Source of the DNA: Purshia tridentata
Lineage: Eukaryota; Streptophyta; Magnoliopsida; Rosales; Rosaceae
NCBI GenBank assembly: GCA_003254885.1
Contig: QANT01000313.1
Span: 168,153-232,152, forward strand
Reading direction: 5' to 3'
Length of the DNA stretch: 64,000 bases
Both the position numbers and the translations under genes were made by a program. Shown here one piece after another: positions 21,401-33,746 of the stretch. Every line of letters begins with the position of its first letter. Position 1 is the stretch's first letter. The notes beneath the pieces were generated by a model. That model did no database searches, was not told the DNA's origin, and was given only the letters and a program-made list of their open reading frames with translations.

Positions 21401-23321
21401 GTATCATTGCCCTTTTATTTGTTTTTTCAGACGTAGAAACAAATGAGTGCTTGGAAAACAATGGAGGTTGCTGGCAGGACAAAGCTGCTAATATTACTGC
21501 ATGCAGGGTATGTTAATTGCCATAATCTTCCATCGGTGTATTCTTTTTGTGGGGGATGTTCTGACTTTCTCATTTTTGAGTTTGTATGGGGTTTTACCAT
21601 TTTAGTTTGTATGGGGTTTTACCATTTTAGTATGTCTGGTGTAGACTGATTGTTCTTTTTCTTCTTTTTCGAAAGGATACATTCCGGGGAAGAGTGTGTG
21701 AATGCCCTACTGTGCAAGGCATAAAGTTTGCTGGTGATGGTTATACTCGCTGTGAAGGTAATTTCTTTGCATGGCATCAAATTCCATGTTTAATTCATGG
21801 CATCAAATTTCAAATTTTTACTTACACTGCCAGTAGAAATTATCTGCTCATTAATCAAGGATGTAGTCTCTAGTTAGATTAACAAATTAAAATGGGTTTG
21901 TTAAACGCAATGGAACGCTTATTGGAACCAGACATTACTTGTTTCATAGTTTCTTTTGTTAAGGAAAAACTGGTGATCGGTTTTAGACCTGGTGTTGGAA
22001 TATGCGAGGTTTCATCATTGAACTATTGAAATGACTGCCATTTTATATTTCGTTTTCCCGTTTCACTTTTAGTCAAGTCATTCTTTTGCTTGCTTGATTT
22101 AACAGCTTCAGGAGCATTACGCTGTGAAATTAACAATGGAGGTTGTTGGAGGGAAACCCGAGATGGCAAGACTTACTCTGCCTGTCGTGTAAGTTTGGAC
22201 TTAAAGGGTACTGGAAAATTAAATCTTCCCCAGAAGGAAAAATGATCAATAATTTTTTATTTATGGATGTTCAGGATGACCATACAAAAGGCTGCAAGTG
22301 TCCGCCAGGATTCAAGGGTTATGGAGAGAAGACATGTGAAGGTACTTGCTGCCTTTTGGATCTCCCTAGATAATATATTAGAGCATAATTCTCATTTTAT
22401 GGAATCTTCCATCTGAAACCGTTTTCTCCTACATTTATCATACACAGTTACACCATTAAAGAAAATTACATAATTTTACTCTAAACATTTATAAAATTAA
22501 TCCTACTTCTTGATTTCCAGCCCACCTAAAATGGTCTCATGGGTCAGTGGGATGGGATGGTTGCCTCAAAAAGACATTAACATAGATTATATTGTGAGCA
22601 AGTACTTGAGAGTTAAGATCCTTGTTCTCTTGTATTGATACCCTGTCACCACGCATGGTCCTTTTGCTTTTGTTCATGTTCCAGATGTGGATGAGTGCAA
22701 GGAGAAGTTGGCTTGCCAATGTTCACAATGCAAATGCAAGAATACTTGGGGCAGTTACGAGTGCAGCTGCGGTGGTGGTTTACTGTACATGAAAGAACAT
22801 GATGCATGTATAAGTGAGTTCTCATATTTCTTTTCTGCTTTAGTCCTTTGAACCATTCTCTTCTTGTTTATTTGGTTTTCTGTGCTAATTGCTCTTTTGA
22901 AAAAAAAAAAAAAAAAACAGGTAAAGATAGCAATATGGAGTATAACTGGAGCTTTATTTGGGTCATTATTCTGTGCTTGGGTGCTGTTGGAGTTGGGGGA
23001 TATGCAGTTTACAAGTACAGAATCCGGGTATGTTTTCCTTCTTACACTGAAACGATCCTTGATGCAGAGAAATACATAATATTTGGAAGCAGTACAATGT
23101 ATTATGACGAGTTTTAAGCAAATACATTATGATTATTTGCTTTCTTGTTCACTTGTTTTCCCACCTTATACAATGTGGTTGGTGCTCTTAAAAGTTGTGT
23201 GGGAACTTGTACTTTTGTGCAGAGATACATGGATTCAGAGATCCGGGCGATCATGGCGCAGTACATGCCCTTGGATAATCAAGGAGAAATTCCCAATCAT
23301 GTTTCTCGTGGTGATATCTGA
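18458..23321 (+). CDS. Vacuolar sorting receptor (VSR/BP-80 family)
   Basis: Twelve exons (18458-18752, 19427-20119, 20485-20573, 20690-20759, 20849-20932, 21431-21507, 21676-21757, 22106-22188, 22275-22341, 22685-22813, 22921-23027, 23223-23321) give 624 residues, the normal VSR length. There is a signal peptide (about 1-22), then a protease-associated domain (about 45-170, [20 protein letters not shown]), a VSR-specific central domain, and EGF-like repeats (about 410-555, including NNGGCW twice and the calcium-type DVDEC...[12 protein letters not shown]). A single membrane span covers about 566-587 and the cytosolic tail carries the tyrosine sorting signal YMPL (606-609). The family binds NPIR-type signals on vacuolar cargo and cycles between Golgi and prevacuolar compartment. 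The acceptor of exon 11 follows a pure A-run (about 22900-22917). An intron-6 duplication is noted separately. It is convergent with the FAX3-like gene. Confidence 0.96.
21583..21632 (+). repeat. 24-base direct duplication in a VSR intron
   Basis: The unit TTTGTATGGGGTTTTACCAT plus TTTAG is present twice in tandem between exons 6 and 7. Each copy ends TTTTAG, giving acceptor-like sites upstream of the true acceptor at 21674-21675. Confidence 0.8.
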
Positions 23322-24520
23322 AAGCGGGAAGGAGACATGATTCATAGCATAAGATAAGATGCCTGAGAGATATAAGGGAAAGACAGACAACATCACATCT
23401 TGACTTCTTAATCTTCATGTCCTTCCTCTAGCCTCCTCTAGGCACTAACAATTGATTTATTGTAATGACTCGTGCTTGATAGTGTAATATTTACAATGTT
23501 TGTAGCATCTAGCGTTGTTTAATTACCAGCCATTTCACTTTTTATTTCTAGCAGGAAACGATTGTTTCTCTTAGTCTCTCGTTCATGTAAGACATTACAC
23601 AATTAGAAAACAGAAGCAGTTAAATGGAATTTCTTTTATTGAAGGTTGCGCAAGGCTACAGTTTTCCACCGGATGAAGCTTCTCTTATCATTATGATATT
23701 TGGTTAATTTGTATTCTTTGCTTCAAATAAATGAAAAGATATGAAGGTTTGATAGTCTGATGAATGTTGCCAATTCATTGCAAATAATTGTTTGAAAAGG
23801 TTGATAAACTTTTTGATTCCTCGATGGTTGCTTGAATTATAAATGAGCTTAAAGAAAATCAACTACAACCAGAAAAAATAAGCAAGACATTAGACATGCA
23901 CCAGAAAGTTATATATAACTTGTTATGAGAACAATGCAATAGAATTATACAACTTTTCTTCTGTTTTTATTTTTTGGAAGGAAACTGTCATAGAACTTTA
24001 AACAGAGGGGTAAGGAAAAGATAGTGCTTAAAGGGAAAATGACTAGTTCTAACAACTCCAATATCAAAAAGGGAGCAAGAACACCATATTACAATAATAT
24101 CTATATGATAGCCTAAATAAACTCAATTGTAATACAAAGTAAAAACTGGAACAGACAAGCGCACGAATTCTGTAATGCCTCAGCTCCCAACAGCATCATA
24201 CACCGACTATTCTCCCAGTGCTACTTCAGTTCAGCAAACATCCTAGCCTGGAGTGGAAGGAGAAGGTTTCTTTGCTACAAAATGGAACCATACGATCAGT
24301 TCCAATTACTTAATAGACAAGCTTGGAACTTAATCGTGTCATCTTAATTAAAACCAAAAGTTTTTCAGCTACTACTAGTTGTTTCCAGTGTTCACTGAGA
24401 CAAAGCAGACATTCAATTATATAATGATATTGCAATTAAATACCCCCTAGGCACTAATTACATTTAAAAGATGACAAATCACATAATTATTGGCAATCTA
24501 ACCTTGCACACGCTCTAAAT
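23322..24520. other. Convergent 3' flanks of VSR and FAX3-like genes
   Basis: This is non-coding. It should contain both 3' UTRs. AATAAAT-type hexamers (about 23728) and an A/T-rich composition fit. I see no gene. Confidence 0.5.
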
Positions 24521-26995
24521 TTATGTCTCATTCCCAAAGTTCGACTCTTTCTGTGGTTTACCATTCTGTACAATCCTATAGACATAGAAAGCTACAACTG
24601 CTCCACTGCACAGAAAAACCAATGTATCAGATAACAATGTCCTTTACACTCTGAAGGAGAAATCTTTGAAAACTAAAAAATCATGCACGGGGAAGATTCC
24701 AGAGGGGCAGATTAAACATTTTTTGCTCAAATTCATCTCAAGAAAATGAAAAATGGTAGCATGTTTATACAGGACTAGCAATCGTTATCCTCATCTCAAA
24801 AGAAAGAAATTAAAACATTTATAATTTAGCTTTTGTATGCAGGAACGTGTGCATTGTGGTTATGTGTGCTTGTTGGGAGGGAGGAAGATGGCACGCGGTA
24901 GAAGGCAATCTATAGAATCTAGAAACCCTTGCTAGCTAGCTAGTCTTTCTTTTTATGATGATACTCTGACTAGCTAGTTGAAAGCAATAAAGAACCATGC
25001 TAGGTCAAAGCATCATAAAATCCCACATTTACATCCACTTAGATCAGCCATGCAAGTCTCATCCACCAGTTTTTCTCTCATTCTTCTAAAACCATATGCC
25101 ATTGATAAGTCTTTCCTAAATTTCTATAATGATTATAAGGTTATAAGGTCATTTCCATACCAAGGTAATTTTGCTTTAATGAAAGAAAGGCTAAAAAGCA
25201 AATAGCATCACACAAATGATAAAACACATAAATCATACTAACCTGACAAGGGTCGTCAACAAATTCGGAAATGATGATCTCTGAAAATAGGAAAAACAGA
25301 AACACAAACAAACAAATATCAGAAGATTGGAAGGCAGATAAATTAGAACAGTAAAGAAAATTTTATTTTAAAAAAAAAGGGAGGAAAGAATCTCTAACCT
25401 GAGCCAGCAACCGTACCTCCCTCAGAAAAATTATACTGGCGATAGCTGCAGGTCCAATCGTACATTTATAATCATTTAACTTATATAGAAAATTCAACTG
25501 GAGCTTATAAAAATAACTAAACTGGATAAGCTCCAAAATCTACGATTATAGACATAAACCATTGCTAACCTGCCTGCCCTTTTAAGGCTATAGGAAATGA
25601 TTCTCCTTGTTTATATGATCTTAAACTTGAAACGCTTAAAGCCAAAAGAGTACCACCAAGGATAACCCCAAACCTAATTGCAGGAATGCTTCCTGTTACC
25701 ACGAAGGAAAGAAAGCCACCAAGAGAAAGAACCAGACCTGCAAGGAATAAGAAACAGTATAACCAAAATTAACCTTGCATACACAAACAAAAAGCTTTAA
25801 AAAAAAAGTCTTTTTTTCATAAGGTACACATACCATACGGTATCCCAACATGAAAGTCGCGGAATTTTGAAACATCATTGAGATCATTTGCTGATGAATT
25901 AAACGATTCCACAATTTCCTTCACTGGCTCAGGGTAATTCTTTGCAGCCGTGGAGATATATTCTTTACCTTCTTCACTGATATCTGAAGCTATCTCACTC
26001 AGATCATACCTTGCCTTATCAGCCTGTATTTTCAACTGCTCTGAAGTTTCTTTCAAAATAACCAATGCTTTCTTGGAGTATATAGAATACGCTTCCTGTG
26101 AGATGCTTTGCATCTTTAAGGCTTGTTCTCTGAAAGCAGCTAGAGTCTGTTTCCAAGCTTCTTCCGAGTCTTCAGTCCTCAATTTGGGATTATCCTTTTC
26201 ATTTTCCACCTCAATCTCTGGATGCTTCTTAGAACGAAAATTGAAAATAACACATGGTACACAAATTAATGTCATGATGAGTGAACAAACTGCATCCCTG
26301 AATGAACGATAAACCAAAACTGGACCATGCATGTACAATTCTCTTCCCAAAAAATCTAATTGGGTCAGAAGGACCAGGCATTAAATAAACACAAACCAAG
26401 CATTTTAAAATGTACAGCTCTTTGTAAGAACGAGCAACAACATCCAACTTAAATATCAAACTCAAATATCTTTCGTAACATGTGAATCTATTATAAAATT
26501 CAAAAAGTAGAAACGCCAACTGAAAAACTGAAGCTTTTCCATGGTTTTACACAGTCAAAGGAAGTGAATAAATGAAAAATAATTTCCCCACTAAAAATTT
26601 CAGAAAAACCCTCATTATACTAGTTCCCAAAGTGTCAAGTAGCAAAATTGATATTACTCCACCATTTCATAATCCAAACAAAGCAAAACACTACACTCCT
26701 AGTATTACCATTACCAAAAAGAAAACTTCAAAATTCAGCTTACCGATTCCTCTTGCGAAGCAGCGAAAGCAACAATTGGTCGAACCCACAAGCTCCGTCG
26801 GCTCAGGTGAATAGAACCAAAACCAAGCCCTTTTGGAACAGCAATAGAGGCTCCGCAACCGCGAGCTCCAAGCAATTGATCAAACCGCAGAGAAGAAGAT
26901 GAAGGTGATGAACACAAGGCCAGCGGAGCCGGCTTCTTGGAGCCGCAGCTAGGGTTAGGGTTTAAGAGCGAGAACGACTGCAATGTCACGCTCAT
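24521..26995 (-). CDS. FAX3: FATTY ACID EXPORT 3-like protein, plastid (Tmemb_14)
   Basis: Six exons (26744-26995, 25834-26227, 25570-25737, 25399-25445, 25243-25280, 24521-24605) give 327 residues. Residues 1 to about 75 form a Ser-rich, basic plastid transit peptide (LALCSSPSSSSLRF, SRRSLWVRP). Residues about 85-210 are a highly charged, helix-forming region (AWKQTLAAFREQALKMQ, ILKETSEQLKIQADKARYDL), the long N-terminal helical region that distinguishes FAX3 from shorter FAX proteins. The C-terminal Tmemb_14 part has short hydrophobic, Gly-rich segments (LVLSLGGFLSFVVTGS, FGVILGGTLLALS, AIASIIFLREVRL, SGAVVAFYVYRIV). Family members export fatty acids across the plastid inner envelope. The last four exons are short, which is typical of the family. 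The exon 2 acceptor could shift by one codon (AAG/AAG). Confidence 0.9.
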
Positions 26996-27660
26996 TGTGA
27001 CCCTTTAGAGAGATTTAGAAAAGGGTTTGAAATTTGAGGCGGAGCTGACGGAGACGTAGGTGAGAGGGCGTCGGAAGAGGTCTTATATACTAGAATATAG
27101 CAGCCAGTTGAAAATATTAGCAGAAATCGAAGGAACCTTCAACCTTGTAAATTAGGAGAAGTTTAAGGGCTTTTGGGGTGGGGGCGCTTGTCTAAAGTGC
27201 GCCGAGGGGTGAAGTACACGCATTCAGGTGTGTTTGTTTGCCCAGAAAATGGGAAGAAAGAAAGTAAGGAATCTGACTTAATACTTTGGTGACACGTCAC
27301 CAACTGGCAGTTGAGTTGTCCCGCGCTCGCCCACTGAATCTTGGAAAAGTGCCACCGTGGTACGAGATGGGTGCGTTATTCTACGTGCGTCCGCCTTTTT
27401 GGCTAGTCCTATTTTTTTAAAAAAAATATTTTGCTCATTAATAATAAGTATTACTAACATGTTATTAGTTAATACGTCAAAAAATATGTGTTATTTGAAA
27501 GATATGTGTCAATCGTTTAATCTGGTGATGATATTAACCAAGCAAAATAACACTCCTTTTCAAATGAAGCATCGCTTTTTTTTTTTACTCATCGATAAAA
27601 TGGAGCATTGCTAATCTTGAGAGTTTGTTACATCGCAATTAATCAATAGTGAAGCCAACA

Positions 27661-27832
27661 AAAGAGCAGAGTCTATACCTACTTTGGTACTCATTTTAAT
27701 ACTTTTTTTGATACTAGTTTTATATTTTAGCCCTTTCTTATATCTTTTCTTTTCCTTTCTTTTTCTTTCCACTCTTTTTTTAATGGTTAAAAAATAAAGT
27801 TGAATACCAAAATGGGTATAGAATCTGCTCTC
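27661..27832. mobile_element. Short hAT-type MITE with 8-bp target-site duplication
   Basis: The 172-bp element is flanked by perfect direct repeats AGCCAACA (27653-27660 and 27833-27840). Its ends are inverted repeats: left AGAGCAGAGTCTATACC..., right (reverse complement) AGAGCAGATTCTATACC..., with similarity continuing through A-C/T-TTTGGTA-C/T-TCA, about 33 bases. There is no coding capacity. The 8-bp duplication is the hAT superfamily signature. The orientation is arbitrary. Confidence 0.85.
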
Positions 27833-29340
27833 AGCCAACAATTATATTGTTGGTGGAAATGATAACCAAGAGTTTAAAATTAAACTAAGATAAATTATCC
27901 TATTAGGGAGAGGGATTGTAAAAAAGAGAAAATAGTAAGTGAAGTATATTGTAATTACTAAACTACCCTTATAATCTATTAGTAATACTCTTTTGTTAAT
28001 AATTATATATGCTTGATATGTCTTAATATTAATAAAGAGGGTTCTATTTATTATAAGACAGATGATATAAATTTCATCAACAATAATTACATGTCATTTC
28101 CTATGATGTAAATAAGAAGATAAGAAGAGTCTGCATATAAAAATATGACTCTATGAAATGCAAGATTGCGAATGGGAGAATATGAGGAGCTTATTTGAAT
28201 TGTTGGAGACATTCCCTATGATTTCATAACATGAGCATTATTTGGGTGGATGGACAAAGAAAGGAATGTAAATGCAAAGAAGACAACGGTCCTTTTAATA
28301 CTTGAATCAAAAACCAAGCAAGGGACCTCTTAACAAAGTAGCAGCAGCTTTTCCCTCTTATCACATGGATTTGCTCATGCCTTTTAATCAAGTTGCTCTT
28401 GGGCCATCACAATGATGAAGTAATGGTCCATTGTTGTAATCCATCTCATTTGGGCTTCAGTCTTTTCGTTATTGGGCTTAAATTTGGAGGGAGCCCAATA
28501 GAGGGAGGAAGGAATTGAGCCCATTAAACTAATGACAGAGATATATTGTGAACGCCATGCATGATTGTAGAAATCCATGGCTTCTATTTTAAAAAAGAAT
28601 AAACCATACAAATGGGACCCAAGAGTTTTGACAGTGCTCATAGAATAGTTAAAGAAGATGCGTGATTGACGCCACTCATCTACCATCTATGACATCTCCC
28701 AATAAACACATTTAAGACATATATCTAGTTTAATCATATAAAACATCGACAATGGAGAGAGAAGAATAGAATAGAAGAGGTGTGCATGGAAACTTGAAAG
28801 AAAAAAGAGAATTTCTTACCATATGCAAACTTTGAGGGTCAACTTATGGATCTGAATTTCCAAAAGTCAAATAGAGTGAAAAATTGAAAGAGGGTAGCAT
28901 CCAAAATAAGTAGGTGGGAGTTCGTTTTGAGTGTTTGAATAAAGCCAAGGCTAGTTGTCTGGTTGGTCGACTAACAACATATAATGGTTTTGTAAATAAA
29001 CCATTGAAGAAAGAATGTACATCTAGAGGGATTTTGACTAAAATTTCTCCACTTACATAGAGGATCTAGAATACTGAAACAAATTTTAAAATTATAGATA
29101 GTAATAGAATTGATAGTGTTTCATTTGTTGGTATTTAATTTCATTATAATTTTATTTGTCATGCCCTATACGTATTTATTTATCGTAATAGTATTTAGTT
29201 CAAATCTTTTTAAGTACATTAATCCATTGCTGAATATAGCCAGGTGGGATAAAAGAGAGGGTCAAAAGCCGGTGAGGATCACACATCGGATTCCGCATTG
29301 ACCAAATGCTCCTGCGCCACGTAGGAGCCCAATAAAGCCA

Positions 29341-29350
29341 TTTAAATAAA
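29341..29350 (+). promoter_or_regulatory. Candidate TATA box for the LRR receptor kinase
   Basis: TTTAAATAAA is followed about 50-80 bases later by CT-rich leader sequence typical of plant 5' UTRs. It implies a leader of about 770 bases. Position only; no transcript data. Confidence 0.4.
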
Positions 29351-29411
29351 GCGAGTTGGCACTCTTTTCAGGCACACTACTACAGTCGTCTACAGTAGAA
29401 ACTACACTCAT

Positions 29412-29412
29412 A

Positions 29413-29438
<26 letters not shown>
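29412..29438 (+). repeat. (CT)n microsatellite in the LRR-kinase leader
   Basis: A pure CT dinucleotide run. A GA run (about 29501-29515) and another CT-rich stretch (about 29986-30016) lie in the same leader. Confidence 0.95.
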
Positions 29439-29443
<5 letters not shown>

Positions 29444-29611
29444 AATTCGCCGTTAGAAGCTTTAAATGCTTCGCTTTACTCTCTTGCCAGAGCCAGAGCG
29501 AGAGAGAGAGAGAGTGAGCCACACACACCCATACCCATTATTATTATTTCTCTATACCAACCCACACACTCTGTGACTCTGACAGGGACTGACCCCCTCA
29601 CCTTTTCATTA

Positions 29612-29692
29612 ATGGCTTCTTCCTTCACTGGACTTCGAATTTCGTTGCTCTCCCGCCCCTTTCGCCACTTTCACGGCGACCTTTCGGCTTAA
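29612..29692 (+). other. Upstream ORF in the LRR-kinase leader (26 codons)
   Basis: An ATG at 29612 opens a 26-residue frame beginning MASSFTGLRISLLSR and ending at TAA 29690-29692. The peptide resembles the start of a generic organellar presequence but no gene continues. It could reduce translation of the main ORF if the leader is unspliced. Confidence 0.4.
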
Positions 29693-30111
29693 CCCACCAC
29701 CCCATCTCACAAAGCACTCAGATTCAATCACCATTTTCCCGCACCTCCAAAACGCAACGTTTAATTAGCACTAAGCTCGTCTGCTTGGGCCTCTTGTTTG
29801 GTGGTACCTTACGGTGCTTGTTCTTGATCAACTTATCTTTTCTTTTTAGAAAAACCAGCCCCCCCAAAAAAAAAGGGAAAAAGGAAGAAAGTGGAGGGTG
29901 TTGTTGGGGGGTTACTTTACCTTTGTTCTTTTGCTTTGTCCATATATTATTGCATTTGTCTGCTGTGCTCTGAGACTTTCCCAGTCCTCTCTCTCTCTCT
30001 CTGTCTCTCTCTGTTTTTGTTTTCTCTTAAACCCTCTAAGAAATTCATTGAACTTGTATTCTCTGAACTCTGCTTCGTGTCCTCTTGTGGCTTCTCTATA
30101 CTTTCACCTTC

Positions 30112-30143
30112 ATGGGGGATTAGCGATCACCATGCTGTCATAG
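30112..30143 (+). promoter_or_regulatory. Two minimal three-codon upstream ORFs
   Basis: ATGGGGGATTAG (30112-30123) and ATGCTGTCATAG (30132-30143) both start and stop immediately before the main ATG at 30156. The second stop lies 12 bases upstream of it. Ribosome re-initiation over so short a distance is normally poor, so these could strongly modulate the receptor. This is seen in sequence; the effect is inferred. Confidence 0.5.
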
Positions 30144-30155
30144 ACTGACTTGAAA

Positions 30156-33100
30156 ATGACACTCAAGCTATTCCTTTTCCTTCTTTTAGCTCCTGTTCTC
30201 GTAAGTTCTCTAGACCCCGTCTTCAACGACGACGTTCTGGGGCTGGTCGTGTTCAAGGCCGGGCTTCGAGACCCAAAAGCCAAGCTCACTTTATGGAACG
30301 AAGATGATGACAACCCCTGCAGCTGGGTCGGTGTTAAATGCGACCCAAGAACCAACCGAGTCTCTGAGCTTGTTCTGGATGGCTTTTCTCTATCTGGGCA
30401 TATAAACCGAGGCCTTTTAAGGTTGCAATTCCTTCAGATACTTTCACTTTCCAACAACAACTTCACTGGGACCATAAACCCTGATCTTGCTCACTTGGGG
30501 ACCTTGCAAGTCATTAACTTGAGCCAAAACAGCCTCTCAGGGTCGATACCAGATGAGTTTTTTCTACAATGCGGGTCACTGAGAGTGGTTTCATTTGCTA
30601 ACAACAACCTCACGGGGAAGATTCCTGAGTCTTTGAGCTTTTGTTCGACATTGGCGGCTGTGAACTTCTCCTCCAATCAGATATCTGGGAAATTACCAAA
30701 TGAGATATGGTATTTGAGGGGGCTTCAAGCGCTTGACTTGTCAGATAACCTGCTGGAGGGACAAGTTCCTCAAGGTATTGAAAATCTGTATGATTTGCGA
30801 GTAATTAACTTGGGAAAAAACCGGTTTTCAGGGAAGCTTCCCGGGGATATTGGAGGTTGTTTACTTCTGAAGGTACTTGATTTTAGTGAAAATTTATTTT
30901 CTGGGAGCATTCCGGAGTCCATTCAGAGACTTAGTTCATGTAGTTCTCTGAGTTTACAGGGGAATTCTTTTACGGGTCAAGTTCCGGATTGGATTGGTGA
31001 TTTGAGAAGCCTTGAGATGCTAGATTTGTCTGCTAATAGTTTTTCTGGTGGAATTCCAAGTTCATTAGGAAATCTAGAGCTGCTGGAGAAGTTATATTTA
31101 TCTAGGAATGAATTTACCGGAAGCTTGCCAGAGTCATTGAAAAATTGCATCAACCTTTTAGCTGTAGATGTTAGCCATAATCTGTTGGCAGGTAAACTTC
31201 CTTCATGGATTTTTGAGCTTGGTATCCAAAGTGTTTCACTTTCTGGCAACCAATTAAGTGGAAGTGCGGAATATGGTTCATTGACATCAATGGCAACCTC
31301 TAATGGAGGTCTTCAGGTCTTGGATTTGTCTTCGAATGCATTCTCGGATGTGCTTCCGTCTGACATTGGAGTTCTTAGTAGCTTGCAGTTCTTGAATATG
31401 TCCGGGAACCATCTCCTCGGTTCTATTCCAGCAAGTATAGGTAAATTAAAGACCGCATCTGTTCTTGACTTGAGTGACAATTGGCTAAATGGAAGCATTC
31501 CTGCTGAAATTGGAGGAGCAGTCTCACTTAAGGAACTAAGGCTGCAGAAGAATTTTCTAACTGGGAAAGTTCCATCCCAGATTGAGAAGTGCTCATCTCT
31601 AACATCTCTGTAAGCTCCCTTGTTCTGTTTTTCTCTGCTTTATCAATTCTGTTGATTTACATAAGATTTGTAACTTATAGAATCCAATACCTGTCTTACA
31701 TAATTACATGAGACAATTCTTAAGTTTCATACTAAAATTTCTAATCAGGGATAGATAGACTGAAGCTGTTTCTCCTATGCTATTCATTAAGTGTATAATG
31801 GCATTTTGATTGAACAACAATGGGAAAGATCTATTATAATTGTTGGAAATGAAATATTTTGAGAAGTTATCAATTAGCACACTTTGAAAACCCAGTTTCG
31901 GACATGGATTGTCCCAGTTAATTAGAATGTAAGTATAAACTTCTTGACCATCATTTTCCTCTAGCTCCATATCCTATCATTTGCAAAGGTAATCCATTGC
32001 TATCTATGAATTTTGTAGACATTGAAGTTTAAATGCATACAAAATAAAAATGATTAAAGTAGCATCTTATATTTGTTGGGACAAATATAGCCAGTCCATA
32101 ATTTGAAAGGTAATCCACTAGTATAATATCGGAGAACTGAATTTTATTTGTTTAATGCATACAAATGCCTTGCCATTTCCTTTTTGTTTTAGCAGTAAAT
32201 ATAATAGCAGTGCTTTTTTGCCTCTTCTATATTTGCAAATATATATTATGGAGTTTCGACTGTTATGAACTTGTTTTTCTTTTATTTGATCAAATCATAC
32301 AGGGTGCTATCCCAGAACAACCTAACTGGCCCTATTCCTGCAGCCCTTGTGAACCTTACCAATCTCCAGTATGTAGACTTGTCTTCAAACAAATTCTCCG
32401 GAAGCTTACCAAAAGAGCTGACAAATCTTTCGCACCTCCTCTACTTCAATGTCTCCCACAACCACCTTCAAGGTGAGCTACCAGTAGGAGGCTTCTTCAA
32501 CACTATCCCTCCTTCATCTGTCTTGGGTAATCCTTCCCTATGTGGATCTGTTGTTGACCGTTCCTGCCCCTCAGTTCACCCCAAACCCATTGTCCTCAAC
32601 CCAAATTCTTCCAACTCTGGTATTGGTTCTTCCTCTGCAACTCATGGTCACAAGATCATATTCAGCATATCTGCCCTCATTGCCATAGGAGCAGCTGCAT
32701 TCATTGTCATTGGTGTTATAGCTGTTACTGTCCTAAATATGCATGCGCGGTCTTCTGTGTCACGTTCTGCTGCTCCTCTTGCATTATCTGTTGGGGAAGA
32801 TTTTAGTTGTTCCCCCACAAATGATCCGAACTATGGTAAGCTTGTCATGTTTTCTGGCGATGCTGACTTTGTTGCTGGGGCCCAAGCCCTGCTCAATAAG
32901 GACTGTGAACTTGGTCGTGGTGGGTTTGGAGTAGTCTACAGAACAGCCCTTAGAGATGGACGTTCAGTTGCAATAAAAAAGCTAACAGTCTCAAGTTTGA
33001 TCAAGTCCCAAGAAGATTTCGAGAGGGAAGTAAAAGGACTTGGGAAAATCAGGCACCATAATCTTGTGGCTCTTGAAGGGTACTACTGGACTCCATCCTT

Positions 33101-33746
33101 GCAGCTCCTGATATATGAATACATACCCTGCGGGAGTCTGTATAAGAATCTGCATGACGGAACTAGCAAAAGCTGTCTCTCTTGGCGACAGAGGTTTAGC
33201 ATAATTCTTGGCATGGCAAAGGGTTTGGCTCATCTGCACCAAATGAACATAATTCACTACAATCTAAAATCAACCAATGTTTTGATAGACAGCTCTGGTG
33301 AGGCAAAGGTGGGAGACTTTGGCCTGGCAAGACTGTTGCCAATGCTAGACCGGTGCATCTTAAGCAGCAAAATCCAAAGTGCACTTGGGTACATGGCACC
33401 AGAGTTTGCATGTCAAACGGTTAAGATTACTGAGAAATGTGATGTGTACGGGTACGGGGTCTTGGTTTTGGAGGTGGTGACCGGAAAGCGGCCTGTGGAA
33501 TATATGGAGGATGATGTGGTAGTACTGTGTGAGATGGTGAGAGGGGCACTGGAGGAAGGCAGAGTGGAGGAATGTCTTGACAAAAATCTCTTGGGTAATT
33601 TTCCAGCAGAGGAGGCAATTCCATTGGTCAAGCTGGGCTTGATATGTGCTTCTCAAGTGCCATCAAATCGCCCAGACATGAGTGAAGTAGTCAACATTTT
33701 AGAACTCATCCAATGCCCTTCAGAAGGCCAGGAGGAATTAGAATAA
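30156..33746 (+). CDS. PXC2: LRR receptor-like kinase, PXC2/IRK type
   Basis: Two exons (30156-31609, 32303-33746) give 965 residues. The true ATG is 30156. A signal peptide (about 1-18) precedes an LRR N-terminal cap with the paired Cys of NPCSWVGVKC, then about 20 plant-type LRRs (LxxLxLSxNxxSGxIP). A second Cys pair (LCGSVVDRSC, about 565-573) follows. The membrane span is about 603-629 and the kinase about 685-960: Gly loop GRGGFGVVY, VAIKK with Lys710, DFG 823-825 and APEF. The HRD motif is HYN (803-805), so the catalytic Asp is replaced by Asn; this is known for the IRK/PXC2 clade and implies weak or no phosphotransfer. PXC2 is expressed with the PXY/TDR vascular module in Arabidopsis. 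The single intron falls within an LRR, as is common in the clade. Assignment to PXC2 rather than a close relative is from recall, so moderately sure. Confidence 0.9.

Larger units (their letters stand above)
26996..29450. other. Divergent intergenic region (FAX3-like / PXC2-like)
   Basis: This stretch holds the FAX3-like promoter and 5' UTR (about 26996-27100), a MITE at 27661-27832, and AT-rich DNA without recognisable exons. Frames such as 28384-28686 on the minus strand show no protein character. Confidence 0.5.
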
